Notes under the pieces: generated by a model
Seen by the model: only the letters and a program-made list of their open reading frames with translations
Databases searched by the model: none
What the model was told of the DNA's origin: nothing
Program-made: the position numbers and the translations under genes
Assembly (NCBI GenBank): GCA_900316575.1
Contig: ONDJ01000015.1
Span: 1-46,433, forward strand
Origin: an uncultured Prevotellaceae bacterium
GTDB lineage: Bacteria; Bacteroidota; Bacteroidia; Bacteroidales; Bacteroidaceae
Length of the DNA stretch: 46,433 nt
Reading direction: 5' to 3'
Shown here: positions 1-6,797 of the stretch, piece after piece
How positions within the stretch are numbered: position 1 is the first letter of the stretch
Layout: every line of letters begins with the position of its first letter

Positions 1-1
1 G

Positions 2-148
2 ACTTATATCACTCCCGCTCTCGTTACAGCCGCCCTGCGTATGCAGAGCCTCTGTAAGGACAGCATGAAACTCGATGACAGCAACCCCGTAGGTGGTGGT
101 TCAGCCCTTACCCGCCAAATGTGGGTTGAAGAAGAAGAGCAGCAATAA
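2..148 (+). CDS. C-terminal fragment of an unrecognised protein (5' end outside the window)
   Basis: An open frame enters from the left edge and ends at TAA 146-148, giving 48 residues. The tail reads GGGSALTRQMWVEEEEQQ: a glycine turn, then a strongly acidic end. I do not recognise the family and assign no function. The frame is credible as a true 3' end because a clean intrinsic terminator (176-213) follows on the same strand within 30 bases. The acidic tail suggests a soluble cytoplasmic protein, but that is inference. Confidence 0.6.
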   Translation, partial: TYITPALVTAALRMQSLCKDSMKLDDSNPVGGGSALTRQMWVEEEEQQ

Positions 149-175
149 ACTGCGCGCTTCTTTAGATTAGAAATT

Positions 176-213
176 ATCCCCTGCAGTTCTTTTAGGACTT
201 GCAGGGGATTTTT
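176..213 (+). terminator. Intrinsic terminator of the leftmost gene
   Basis: The stem ATCCCCTGCA (176-185) pairs perfectly with TGCAGGGGAT (200-209) around a 14-base loop, and a T run follows. It lies 28 bases after the stop at 148 and points rightward. Confidence 0.85.
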
Positions 214-240
214 GGTTTCTCGTTTCTGGGAGCGCATCCC

Positions 241-404
241 TGGGAGCGCAGGCGAGACACACCTGCAAACGTTTTGCAGCTCCCTCAATGGGGGCCGCAA
301 AACGTAACAGAACGTAACCACATGATATAAGCCTTTGCTCGGGCATCGAGCCACTCGCAAAGCCTACGCGGGCGAGAAGCCCGCGCCCCATGAGCCACGC
401 AAAT
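241..404 (-). repeat. Composite palindromic intergenic repeat, leftward copy
   Basis: Read on the minus strand, the block contains the modules seen at 3198-3307 in rearranged order: a TTTGCGxGTGGCTC/ATGCCC module, a CTTATATC joint, a CATTGAGGG...AAACGTTTGCAGG module and a GCCTGCGCTCCCAG end. A GCGGGCGAGAAGCCCGC palindrome sits at 368-384. The shared modules are seen directly. An origin as a REP-like or non-autonomous mobile repeat is inference. Confidence 0.6.
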
Positions 405-442
405 AACCCTACCTTCTGGAAACACGATAGGACCTTTTCGCG

Positions 443-506
443 TGCGCACCGTACGAAAATTACGTGAACACCGTACGAAAATTACGTGAACACCGTACGG
501 TGCGCA
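443..506. repeat. 22-bp direct repeat framed by a 13-bp inverted repeat
   Basis: Two identical 22-bp units lie head to tail at 447-468 and 469-490, and a third partial unit starts at 491. Each begins CACCGTACG and ends TTACGTGAA. The outer arms TGCGCACCGTACG (443-455) and CGTACGGTGCGCA (494-506) are exact reverse complements, so the whole block can fold as one large hairpin. Function unknown. Confidence 0.75.
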
Positions 507-703
507 TCGAAAACATAGGCTGCTTCGTGCAAAGACATAACGTTCTTTTGGGCGAAAGCCTCTGACTGAACAACGACGTAGCTCCTTTCGGAAAGTTACT
601 ATTTGAGGGATGGGATGAAGTTGACTATGAAGTGGGGAATTATCGTACGCCCCTCATGCTGTCTGCGATACCTGCGCTCCCAGAACAGAATAAGTGTGTG
701 ATA

Positions 704-744
704 TAGAAAAAAAGCGACAAGTGAAATTCCTCACTTGTCACTTT
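704..744 (-). terminator. Intrinsic terminator of tRNA-Pro
   Basis: Read leftward, AAGTGACAAGTGA pairs with TCACTTGTCGCTT around a short loop, and a T run follows (the A run at 707-713 on the plus strand). It begins directly after the encoded CCA end of the tRNA. Confidence 0.85.
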
Positions 745-820
745 TGGTCGGAGAGAGGCGACTCGAACGCCCGACCCCTACGTCCCGAACGTAGTGCGCT
801 ACCAACTGCGCTACTCTCCG
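745..820 (-). tRNA. tRNA-Pro (anticodon CGG), CCA encoded
   Basis: The minus strand folds as a complete cloverleaf of 76 bases. The acceptor CGGAGAG pairs with CTCTCCG. The D arm contains AGCGCAGTTGGTAGCGC. The anticodon stem CTACG/CGTAG encloses the loop TTCGGGA, so the anticodon is CGG, reading CCG proline codons. The T loop is TTCGAGT. The 3' CCA is encoded in the DNA (745-747). A promoter -7 element lies upstream and a terminator follows. Confidence 0.96.
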
Positions 821-848
821 TGTGCTCTTGCGTTTTGCAAAAGTGGTG

Positions 849-856
849 CAAAAGTA
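849..856 (-). promoter_or_regulatory. -7 promoter element for tRNA-Pro
   Basis: TACTTTTG on the minus strand matches the Bacteroidetes -7 consensus TAnnTTTG. It sits 28 bases before the tRNA 5' end. I see no clear -33 TTTG at the expected distance. Confidence 0.6.
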
Positions 857-919
857 CGTATTGTTTTTGAGATACGTGGGCTTTTGCACCGCTTTTTTCG
901 TTTTATGTCTTTTGTGTGG

Positions 920-3088
920 TTACTTGAGGTATTTGTCTAACCAGCGGAAGAAGGTACGCTGCCAAAGTATGCCGTTTTGTGGTTTGAGCACCCAGTGGTT
1001 TTCGTCGGGGAAGAGTAGCAGTTGGGCATCAATGCCGCGCATTCGTGCTGCTGTGAAGGCACTTTCGGCTTGTGTGTATTCGATGCGAAAGTCGCGCTGG
1101 CCGTGGATGCAGAGGATGGGGGTGTCCCACTTGTCCACGTATAGGTGTGGGCTTTGGGCATAGGCTTTTTGCATCTGCTTCTGCGCGTTGCGCTGCCAGG
1201 GTGCACTGCCGAGGTCCCAATTTGGGAACCACATTTCTTCGGTTTCAACGTATTGCTGCTGTGTGTTGTAGATACCATCGTGGGCAATGAAGGCTTTGAA
1301 GCGATGGTTGTGGTTGCCAGCGAGCCAATAGACGCTATATCCGCCGAAACTCGCTCCTACAGCTCCGAGGCGTGACTTGTCCACGTAGGGCTCGCGGCAG
1401 AGGTCGTCAATGGCACTAAGGTAGTCTTGCATACATTGTCCCGAGTAGTCGCCGCTAATTTGTTCGAGCCACTTCATGCCGAAGCCTGGTAGTCCTCGTC
1501 GGTTTGGGGCTATGATGATGTAGCCGTTGGCCGCCATGATTTGGAAGTTCCAGCGATAGCTCCAAAATTGTGAAACGGGCGATTGCGGTCCGCCTTCGCA
1601 GAAGAGTAGGGCGGGATATTTCTTTGCGGGGTCGAAGTGAGGCGGATAGATCACCCAACAGAGCATTTGCATGCCGTCGGTGGTTGTGACCCAGCGTTCG
1701 CGCACATCGCCCAGGGCTGTGGCGGTGAGCAGGTCTTTGTTCACGGCGGTGATTGCAGATACGGGTTGAGTGGGTTCGGTGAGCTGGCTTATGCTACTGG
1801 CTACGGGCGGAAGGACACGGTCGGGCTTCTTTAATTCGATGCTTGATAGCGACAGTTGGTAAATATCGTCGGGCAGCTGCATGGAGTGGCGTTTCAGGAT
1901 GAGCGATTTACCATCGGGCGTGATGCCGCAAAGGTTGAAATCGGCTTGTTCGTTGGTGAGCTGCCGCACCTCGCCCACGAGGCTGGTGGCATAGACGTTG
2001 GTCTTTCCGTGCCATACGCCCGTGAAGCATAGGTGATAGTTGTCGGCGAGCCAAAGGAATTCGTCAACACCACTTTGGAAGGCTTCGGTGACATAGCGTT
2101 TCTCGCCAGTGTTGATATTGAGCACACAGAGTCGTTGGCGGTCGCTCTCGTATCCGTCGCGCTCCATGGAGAGCCAAGCCACGTAGCGTCCGTTGGGCGA
2201 GAACTGCGGGTTGAGGTCGTAGCCAACGTTGTAGTCGCCATCTTGTTGGTTCACAGCTTGGTGTTCCAAACTTTCAGTGGGGCTCACTTCGGGTGCCTGA
2301 TATCCAGCGGGCTTGCAGAGGTTGCGAATGGTTTTGTGGTTAGAAACGTCGTAGAGGAAAATGTCGGAGTCGGTGCTGATGGCATAGTCGCGCCCTGTCT
2401 TTTTGCGGCACGTGTAAGCAATCAGTCGGCTGTCGGGGCTCCATGCCAATTGCTCCACACCGCCGAAAGGCTCCATGGGACATTCGTAGGGCTCGCCCTG
2501 GAGCATATCGGTGAGTTGTGTGATAGTCGTGCCATCAAAGATGCCTACAAAGGGGTGGGGCACTGTGGTGACGTAGTGGTCCCAGTGTTTGTACATCAAG
2601 TCGTTGATGACCATGCCGCTTGCTAAAGGCAGGTCGGCTTCTTTGGCGGCGATGCTGCTGGTGGAGGGCACTTGTCGGATCAGGATGACGTGCTTGCCGT
2701 CGGGCGCGAAGAGGAAGTCGTCAACGTCGGTAGCCACTTTCTTAGCTTCCGCCTCGGCACCAATGCGAGCCACATAGAGGTCGCCGCCGCGCATGAAAGC
2801 GTAGGTCGTGGCATTGATAAAGGCGGGTGCTGTGCCCTGCGTCACTTTTTGAGGGGTGCTAGCGTTGGAGGCACTGGTGCGCCAAATGGTCGTTTCGCCT
2901 TTGTTCTTTTGTTTGTCGTAGTGTGTGAGGGCGAAGAATACACTGTTGGAATTGTCGGGAGCGATGGCAACACTGCCAATGCGCCCCAGTTGCCAAAGGC
3001 GTTCGGGTGTCATGAGGTCGGCTTGTGCCGTGGCTTGAAGCGTGGTAGCCGTCAGGGTTAAGGCCATAAGCGTTTGTTTGAAAGTCAT
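920..3088 (-). CDS. dpp5: Dipeptidyl-peptidase 5, secreted S9 serine peptidase
   Basis: This 722-residue exported prolyl-oligopeptidase-family enzyme should remove dipeptides from peptide N-termini in the periplasm, feeding amino acids to the cell. Residues 1-22 form a signal peptide ending TLQATAQA. A beta-propeller follows to about residue 440, then an alpha/beta hydrolase domain with the nucleophile in GASFGGY (Ser580), Asp666 in GQRDF and His698 in DENHW. Long stretches, such as the SQFWSYRWN and EQISGDYSGQ regions, match what I remember of Porphyromonas gingivalis DPP5, so the subfamily call is stronger than a generic S9 label. The gene stands alone, transcribed leftward towards tRNA-Pro, with a -7 element 32 bases before its ATG. 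Confidence 0.93.
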   Translation of the reverse strand: MTFKQTLMALTLTATTLQATAQADLMTPERLWQLGRIGSVAIAPDNSNSVFFALTHYDKQKNKGETTIWRTSASNASTPQKVTQGTAPAFINATTYAFMRGGDLYVARIGAEAEAKKVATDVDDFLFAPDGKHVILIRQVPSTSSIAAKEADLPLASGMVINDLMYKHWDHYVTTVPHPFVGIFDGTTITQLTDMLQGEPYECPMEPFGGVEQLAWSPDSRLIAYTCRKKTGRDYAISTDSDIFLYDVSNHKTIRNLCKPAGYQAPEVSPTESLEHQAVNQQDGDYNVGYDLNPQFSPNGRYVAWLSMERDGYESDRQRLCVLNINTGEKRYVTEAFQSGVDEFLWLADNYHLCFTGVWHGKTNVYATSLVGEVRQLTNEQADFNLCGITPDGKSLILKRHSMQLPDDIYQLSLSSIELKKPDRVLPPVASSISQLTEPTQPVSAITAVNKDLLTATALGDVRERWVTTTDGMQMLCWVIYPPHFDPAKKYPALLFCEGGPQSPVSQFWSYRWNFQIMAANGYIIIAPNRRGLPGFGMKWLEQISGDYSGQCMQDYLSAIDDLCREPYVDKSRLGAVGASFGGYSVYWLAGNHNHRFKAFIAHDGIYNTQQQYVETEEMWFPNWDLGSAPWQRNAQKQMQKAYAQSPHLYVDKWDTPILCIHGQRDFRIEYTQAESAFTAARMRGIDAQLLLFPDENHWVLKPQNGILWQRTFFRWLDKYLK

Positions 3089-3120
3089 GGTGCTTTTGTT
3101 GTTTTATGGTTTACAGTGTG

Positions 3121-3128
3121 CAAAGGTA
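3121..3128 (-). promoter_or_regulatory. -7 promoter element for dpp5
   Basis: TACCTTTG on the minus strand fits TAnnTTTG and lies 32 bases upstream of the dpp5 ATG. A -33 element is not evident. Confidence 0.5.
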
Positions 3129-3197
3129 GTGAAATAAATTGTAAAGCTTTCGTGGGCGGAAGCTTTCCATATCGTATTGTTTACGTTTAACATCTCG

Positions 3198-3307
3198 CAT
3201 TGAGGGCGCTTCTAAACGTTTGCAGGCGAGACGCCTGCATGGACTTTGCGTGTGGCTCTATGCCCCACAAAGACTATATCTTGCAGGCGATACGCCTGCG
3301 CTCCCAG
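3198..3307 (+). repeat. Composite palindromic intergenic repeat, rightward copy
   Basis: Modules in order: CATTGAGGG...AAACG, the palindrome TGCAGGCGAGACGCCTGCA (3221-3239), a TTTGCGTGTGGCTC...ATGCCCC segment, a CTATATC joint, and TGCAGGCGATACGCCTGC followed by GCTCCCAG (3282-3307). The same modules, inverted and reordered, occur at 241-404. This fills most of the spacer between the divergent dpp5 and the kinase gene. Confidence 0.7.
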
Positions 3308-3387
3308 GGTGGGCGGAGCGATTGTTGTTGTAATTTATGGGAAGCATGCTGTTTTTCAATGGGCGCGAATAGTTCGCTTTTTTTGTT

Positions 3388-3395
3388 TACTTTTG
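3388..3395 (+). promoter_or_regulatory. -7 promoter element for the BadF-type kinase
   Basis: TACTTTTG matches TAnnTTTG and lies 23 bases before the ATG at 3419. It rules out the longer upstream open frame, which would start before the promoter and read through the repeat. Confidence 0.65.
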
Positions 3396-3418
3396 CAACA
3401 TTATTAGTCAAGACTGTT

Positions 3419-4264
3419 ATGGACGAGCACAATCAGATACTCCTTGTTGACAGCGGTAGCACGAAGACGCAATGGCGTGTGGTGACGCTTGCGGGTGCTA
3501 CGCTTGAAGAGTTTTTTACGGAAGGTATCAATCCTGCCCTTATGCCTGCGGCTACGGTTGATGCAGCAATAAATGCCGCGTTGCGCAAGCGTCGCCTCGC
3601 GCCCGCGCGCGTATATTATTATGGTGCAGGCTGTACGCCCGATCGTGTCTTTATGGTCAAGCAAACGCTTCGTAGGCTCTATCCGCAGGCGTTGGTAGAA
3701 GTGCGCAGCGACCTCTATGCGGCTATTCATGCGCTTTGTGGAATGGATGAAGGCATTGCTTGTATTCTTGGCACGGGCATGGCTTCGTGTTTGTGCAAGG
3801 GTGGGGAAGTGGTGCAGCAAACGCCTTCGTTGGGTTATCTTTTGGGCGATGAAGGCAGCGGAGCTGTGCTGGGTCGTAAACTTGTGGGGGCTGTGCTCAA
3901 AGGAGTTTTGTCGCCCGAAGTGTGCGAGGCTTGGAATGACGAATACAGGCTTTCAGCGGCAGATGTGATAGGGCGTGTGTATCGTGAGCCTCAGGCCAAT
4001 CGCTTCTTGGCTTCGTTTGCTCCTTTCATTGCAAAGCATATAGAGGACACGAGCGTGAGGGATATGGTGACGGCAGAGTTTTGCCACTTCTTTCGCCGCA
4101 ATATAGCTCCTTATCAGCGCAGGGATTTGCCTGTGAACTTTGTGGGCGGCATTGCGGCGAACTTCAAGGTGCAAATTTGTGAGGCAGCTCGTCAGGAGGG
4201 CTTTGAGGTGGGAAAAGTGATGCAAGCTCCGATGGATGCGTTGGCTGGGTTTTATGCCTGTTGA
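3419..4264 (+). CDS. BadF/BadG/BcrA/BcrD-family ATPase, probable N-acetylglucosamine kinase
   Basis: This 281-residue cytoplasmic protein of the actin/hexokinase fold probably phosphorylates an amino sugar (GlcNAc-type) at the expense of ATP. The phosphate-1 loop DSGSTKTQW is at 11-19, SDLYAA with a likely catalytic Asp98 follows, GTGMAS is near 118, GDEGSG is at 143-148, and the adenosine motif VGGIAANF is at 242-249. The open frame extends 219 bases further upstream, but that part translates a palindromic repeat and precedes the promoter, so ATG 3419 is chosen. It is a single gene and its substrate is not proven. The family also includes glucosamine kinases and activators of 2-hydroxyacyl-CoA dehydratases; the size and lack of Cys ligands disfavour the latter. 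Confidence 0.8.
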   Translation: MDEHNQILLVDSGSTKTQWRVVTLAGATLEEFFTEGINPALMPAATVDAAINAALRKRRLAPARVYYYGAGCTPDRVFMVKQTLRRLYPQALVEVRSDLYAAIHALCGMDEGIACILGTGMASCLCKGGEVVQQTPSLGYLLGDEGSGAVLGRKLVGAVLKGVLSPEVCEAWNDEYRLSAADVIGRVYREPQANRFLASFAPFIAKHIEDTSVRDMVTAEFCHFFRRNIAPYQRRDLPVNFVGGIAANFKVQICEAARQEGFEVGKVMQAPMDALAGFYAC

Positions 4265-4298
4265 TACGTGATAGTTATTTAGGCGGCAGAGCGATTTT

Positions 4299-4344
4299 CT
4301 GCGGGTGAGGGCTATATTTGCGGGCGAGGACGCCCGCGCTCCCA
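4299..4344 (+). repeat. Palindromic intergenic repeat
   Basis: A degenerate half, CTGCGGGTGAGGG, is followed by CTATATT and a full unit at 4319-4344: TGCGGGCGAGGACGCCCGC, then GCTCCCA. It lies between the converging kinase and SMR genes. It belongs to the same family as 3198-3307. Confidence 0.7.
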
Positions 4345-4374
4345 ACTTATGCGGCGGAATAATTTGTATGGAGG

Positions 4375-4701
4375 CTAATGCCCCACTGCCTTAAGGCCGA
4401 TGATGGAGACAATGAGTGTGAGGATAAAGAAGATGCGCCAAAACGTTGTTGGCTCTTTGAAGAATAGGATACCTATGACTACAGTGCCAACAGCTCCTAT
4501 GCCAGTCCAAACAGGATAAGCCGTTCCGATGGGCAGGGTTTCGGTGGCTTTGGCAAGTAGCCCCATGGAGAGTATCGTAAACAAGAGGAAACCGCCCATC
4601 CAGCACCAGTATTCTGCACCCGATACGTCTTTGGCGCGTCCCAAACAATAAGTGAAGCCTGTTTCGCAAAGGCCTGCAATGATGAGTATGATCCAGTCCA
4701 T
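4375..4701 (-). CDS. Small multidrug resistance (SMR) exporter, Gdx/SugE type
   Basis: This 108-residue inner-membrane protein has four transmembrane helices, the normal SMR length. Glu13 (AGLCETG) is in the place of the essential proton/substrate-coupling Glu14 of EmrE. The helix-3 segment LPIGTAYPVWTGIGAVG and the end IIGLKAVGH are characteristic of SugE/Gdx proteins, several of which export guanidinium in exchange for protons. The start lies 30 bases after the stop of the preceding unknown gene, so it is probably the third gene of the rlmD operon. There is no room for a guanidine riboswitch directly upstream. Guanidinium as substrate is inferred from the subfamily; quaternary ammonium export is the alternative. 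Confidence 0.88.
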   Translation of the reverse strand: MDWIILIIAGLCETGFTYCLGRAKDVSGAEYWCWMGGFLLFTILSMGLLAKATETLPIGTAYPVWTGIGAVGTVVIGILFFKEPTTFWRIFFILTLIVSIIGLKAVGH

Positions 4702-4731
4702 GTTTTCTTGACTTTAAGAACACTCCTTTAA

Positions 4732-5328
4732 TTAAGAGCGTCCGATGATTGCTTTGAAGTTTTCGTAAGAGTCGTCAAAACGCGAGAGTTCATAGGGTTG
4801 AAGACGTAGAGCAAACGTAGCCGGCAGGGGTTGCAAGTCAAAATAGGAACTCAGCAGTGCTGCGAAGTTAAAGTCCATCGTGGTGCCGCGCTTGATCAGT
4901 GCTATACAAACATTGCGGTGCAAGGTAGCATCGCCCTCGTGTTGGCGCAGTTGGCGAAAGAGCACGTAGTAGCAGGGGAGTGTTCGTGTTTGAAGTAGCG
5001 CAGTGATAGAACTTCGCAAGTCGTCTTTTGTAAATAAGTTGATGAGATATTCTGCCTCTTGCCACTGTTTGCAGAGTGGCAAAAGGGCCGCAGTGATTTT
5101 ATGTCGGTCGATGTTGGAGACGTCGTTGCGCTTGGCATAGGCTTCAAAGCGCGCATCGCGTAGGTTGAGCAGTCCTTTTGTCTGCAACCGACAGGCCTCT
5201 TTCAGATAGGTTCCCAAATAGGCACGCGGCGAGAGGGGGACTGTTTGGCAAAAACTGTCCCAAAACGTGTCGTTGTCGTGAAAACGTCCTATGACTTGGC
5301 GGCTATCTTGCTTGGAGTAGGCAGACAT
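4732..5328 (-). CDS. Conserved-looking protein of unknown function (198 aa)
   Basis: I do not recognise this family. It is a soluble, mostly helical-looking protein with no signal peptide or membrane segment. It has several hydrophobic/charged helical stretches (for example HKITAALLPLCKQW and LHRNVCIALIKRG) and a LQPYELSRFDDSYE segment near the C-terminus. The ATG lies 26 bases inside the end of rlmD, implying translational coupling, and the SMR gene follows after 30 bases. The order rRNA methyltransferase, unknown protein, exporter gives no clear functional clue. The overlap and the full-length open frame make it a real gene. Confidence 0.7.
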   Translation of the reverse strand: MSAYSKQDSRQVIGRFHDNDTFWDSFCQTVPLSPRAYLGTYLKEACRLQTKGLLNLRDARFEAYAKRNDVSNIDRHKITAALLPLCKQWQEAEYLINLFTKDDLRSSITALLQTRTLPCYYVLFRQLRQHEGDATLHRNVCIALIKRGTTMDFNFAALLSSYFDLQPLPATFALRLQPYELSRFDDSYENFKAIIGRS

Positions 5329-6721
5329 TTTCTACGTGGTGGGTGTGGGGAAACATATCAACGGGCTGTACCTTAACCAGTTTGTAGGCTTGGTCGAGCA
5401 TAGCAATGTCGCGAGCCTGAGTTGCAGGGTTGCAGCTGACGTACACAATGCGCTCAGGGTGAGCGTGGAGTATGGTGCGGACTACGTCGGGGTGCATACC
5501 GGCGCGAGGCGGATCGGTGATGATGACATCGGGCTTCCCTTCTTTGGCAATGAAGTCAGGAGTGAGGATGTCTTTCATGTCGCCTGCATAGAAAGTGGTG
5601 TTGTTTATGTGGTTCAAGCGTGCATTCTCTTTCGCGTCTTCAATGGCTTCGGGAACATATTCGATGCCTACCACCTTGGCCGCTTGGTGGGAGACGAAAA
5701 GGGCTATCGTGCCAGTGCCTGTGTAGAGGTCATAGACCGTTTCTTTGCCCGTGAGCGCAGCCATTTGGCGGGCTACTTTGTAGAGCTCGTAGGCTTGCTT
5801 CGAATTGGTTTGGTAGAAACTCTTTGGGCCTACTTTGAAGCGCAGGCCTTCCATCTCTTCGTAGATAAAGTCGGTGCCGGCAAAGGTGCTGATGGGCAAG
5901 TCGCCAATGGTGTCGTTGCACTTGAGATTGTTGACATACAGCAGCGAAGTGACTTCAGGAAAGTTCTCTGAAAGATATTTCATGAGCTCTGTAGCCTGTA
6001 GGTGTTCCGCGTCGGTACGTGCAGCAAATTGCAACAAAAGCATCAGTTCGCCCGTTTCGCTACTGCGAAGCATCATGTTACGCAAGAGGCCTTCGCCCTG
6101 GCGAATGTCGTAGAACGAAAGATTGTTTTCAATGGCGTAATCGCGAATTGCATTGCGCAGCCGATTGTTGACCTCGGGCATTAGTCCGCAATAGGTGATG
6201 TCAAGGATTTTGTCGAACGCGCCGGATATGTGGAAGCCCACGGCATTGGGGTTTTCCACGGGGAGGTCTTTGGTGATTTCTTCGCGTGTAATCCAACGGC
6301 GATTGCTGAAACCGAATTCCAACTTGTTGCGGTAGCCTTTGATTTGCTTCGACCCGAGAATAGGACTGATGGGCGGCACTTCCACCTTAGCGATGCGCGT
6401 GAGTGCGGCTTCCACTTGTTTTTGCTTGTAATGGATCTGTCGGTCGTACTTAAGGCATTGCCACTTGCAACCGCCACACTCGCCAAAGTGAGGACAGAAC
6501 GGTTCGTCGCGTTCAGGGCTGAATGTATGAATGGCTACTGCCTCGGCTTCGGCATAGCTGTGTTTCTTGCGGCGCAGTTGCAAGTCGCATACATCGCCGG
6601 GCACTACGAATGGGGCGAAGACTACCATTCCGTCGTGGTGGGCAAGGGCTTTTCCTTCGGCTGCGAGGTCTTCAATCGTTATGTTCTGAAGCAGTGGCAG
6701 GGGTTTCTTTTTTCTTGACAT
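5303..6721 (-). CDS. rlmD: 23S rRNA (uracil-5)-methyltransferase, RlmD/RumA family
   Basis: This 472-residue enzyme transfers a methyl group from S-adenosylmethionine to C5 of a uracil in 23S rRNA (U1939 in E. coli). It has an N-terminal TRAM RNA-binding domain (about 1-68), four cysteines placed as for the RumA [4Fe-4S] cluster (Cys76, Cys82, Cys85, Cys178), the SAM loop DLYTGTGTIAL (331-341), DPPRAGMHP (403-411), the nucleophile Cys430 in YVSCNPAT and the general base Glu464 in HHVEN. It starts the leftward three-gene unit. TrmA-family tRNA methyltransferase activity is the alternative, but TrmA proteins lack the TRAM domain and the Fe-S cysteines. Some bacteria carry several RlmD-like paralogues, so the exact U position is inferred. 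Confidence 0.9.
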   Translation of the reverse strand: MSRKKKPLPLLQNITIEDLAAEGKALAHHDGMVVFAPFVVPGDVCDLQLRRKKHSYAEAEAVAIHTFSPERDEPFCPHFGECGGCKWQCLKYDRQIHYKQKQVEAALTRIAKVEVPPISPILGSKQIKGYRNKLEFGFSNRRWITREEITKDLPVENPNAVGFHISGAFDKILDITYCGLMPEVNNRLRNAIRDYAIENNLSFYDIRQGEGLLRNMMLRSSETGELMLLLQFAARTDAEHLQATELMKYLSENFPEVTSLLYVNNLKCNDTIGDLPISTFAGTDFIYEEMEGLRFKVGPKSFYQTNSKQAYELYKVARQMAALTGKETVYDLYTGTGTIALFVSHQAAKVVGIEYVPEAIEDAKENARLNHINNTTFYAGDMKDILTPDFIAKEGKPDVIITDPPRAGMHPDVVRTILHAHPERIVYVSCNPATQARDIAMLDQAYKLVKVQPVDMFPHTHHVENVCLLQAR

Positions 6722-6797
6722 TGCGATAATAGGTGGAGTGTGTTTAAGGGTTGTTGAGGTCGTTCGCTTTCTTAAATGCGTGGAGCTTTCACGCTGT

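Larger units (their letters stand above)
214..744. other. Gene-poor spacer of about 530 bases, rich in repeats
   Basis: There is no convincing gene here. It holds palindromic repeat modules (about 241-404), a 22-bp direct repeat framed by an inverted repeat (443-506), a possible decayed coding stretch (569-706, no start codon, unrecognised) and the terminator of tRNA-Pro at the right end. A last repeat scrap, CCTGCGCTCCCAG, lies near 671-683. Confidence 0.6.

Noticed and set aside
2033-2626. 197-codon plus-strand frame inside dpp5
   Set aside because: Antisense shadow of a clearly identified S9 peptidase gene.
3200-3418. N-terminal extension of the BadF-type kinase
   Set aside because: It translates the palindromic repeat, is rich in Cys/Arg without family similarity and precedes the promoter at 3388-3395.
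4702-4731. Guanidine riboswitch upstream of the SMR exporter
   Set aside because: The gap to the preceding gene is only 30 bases, too short for any known guanidine aptamer.
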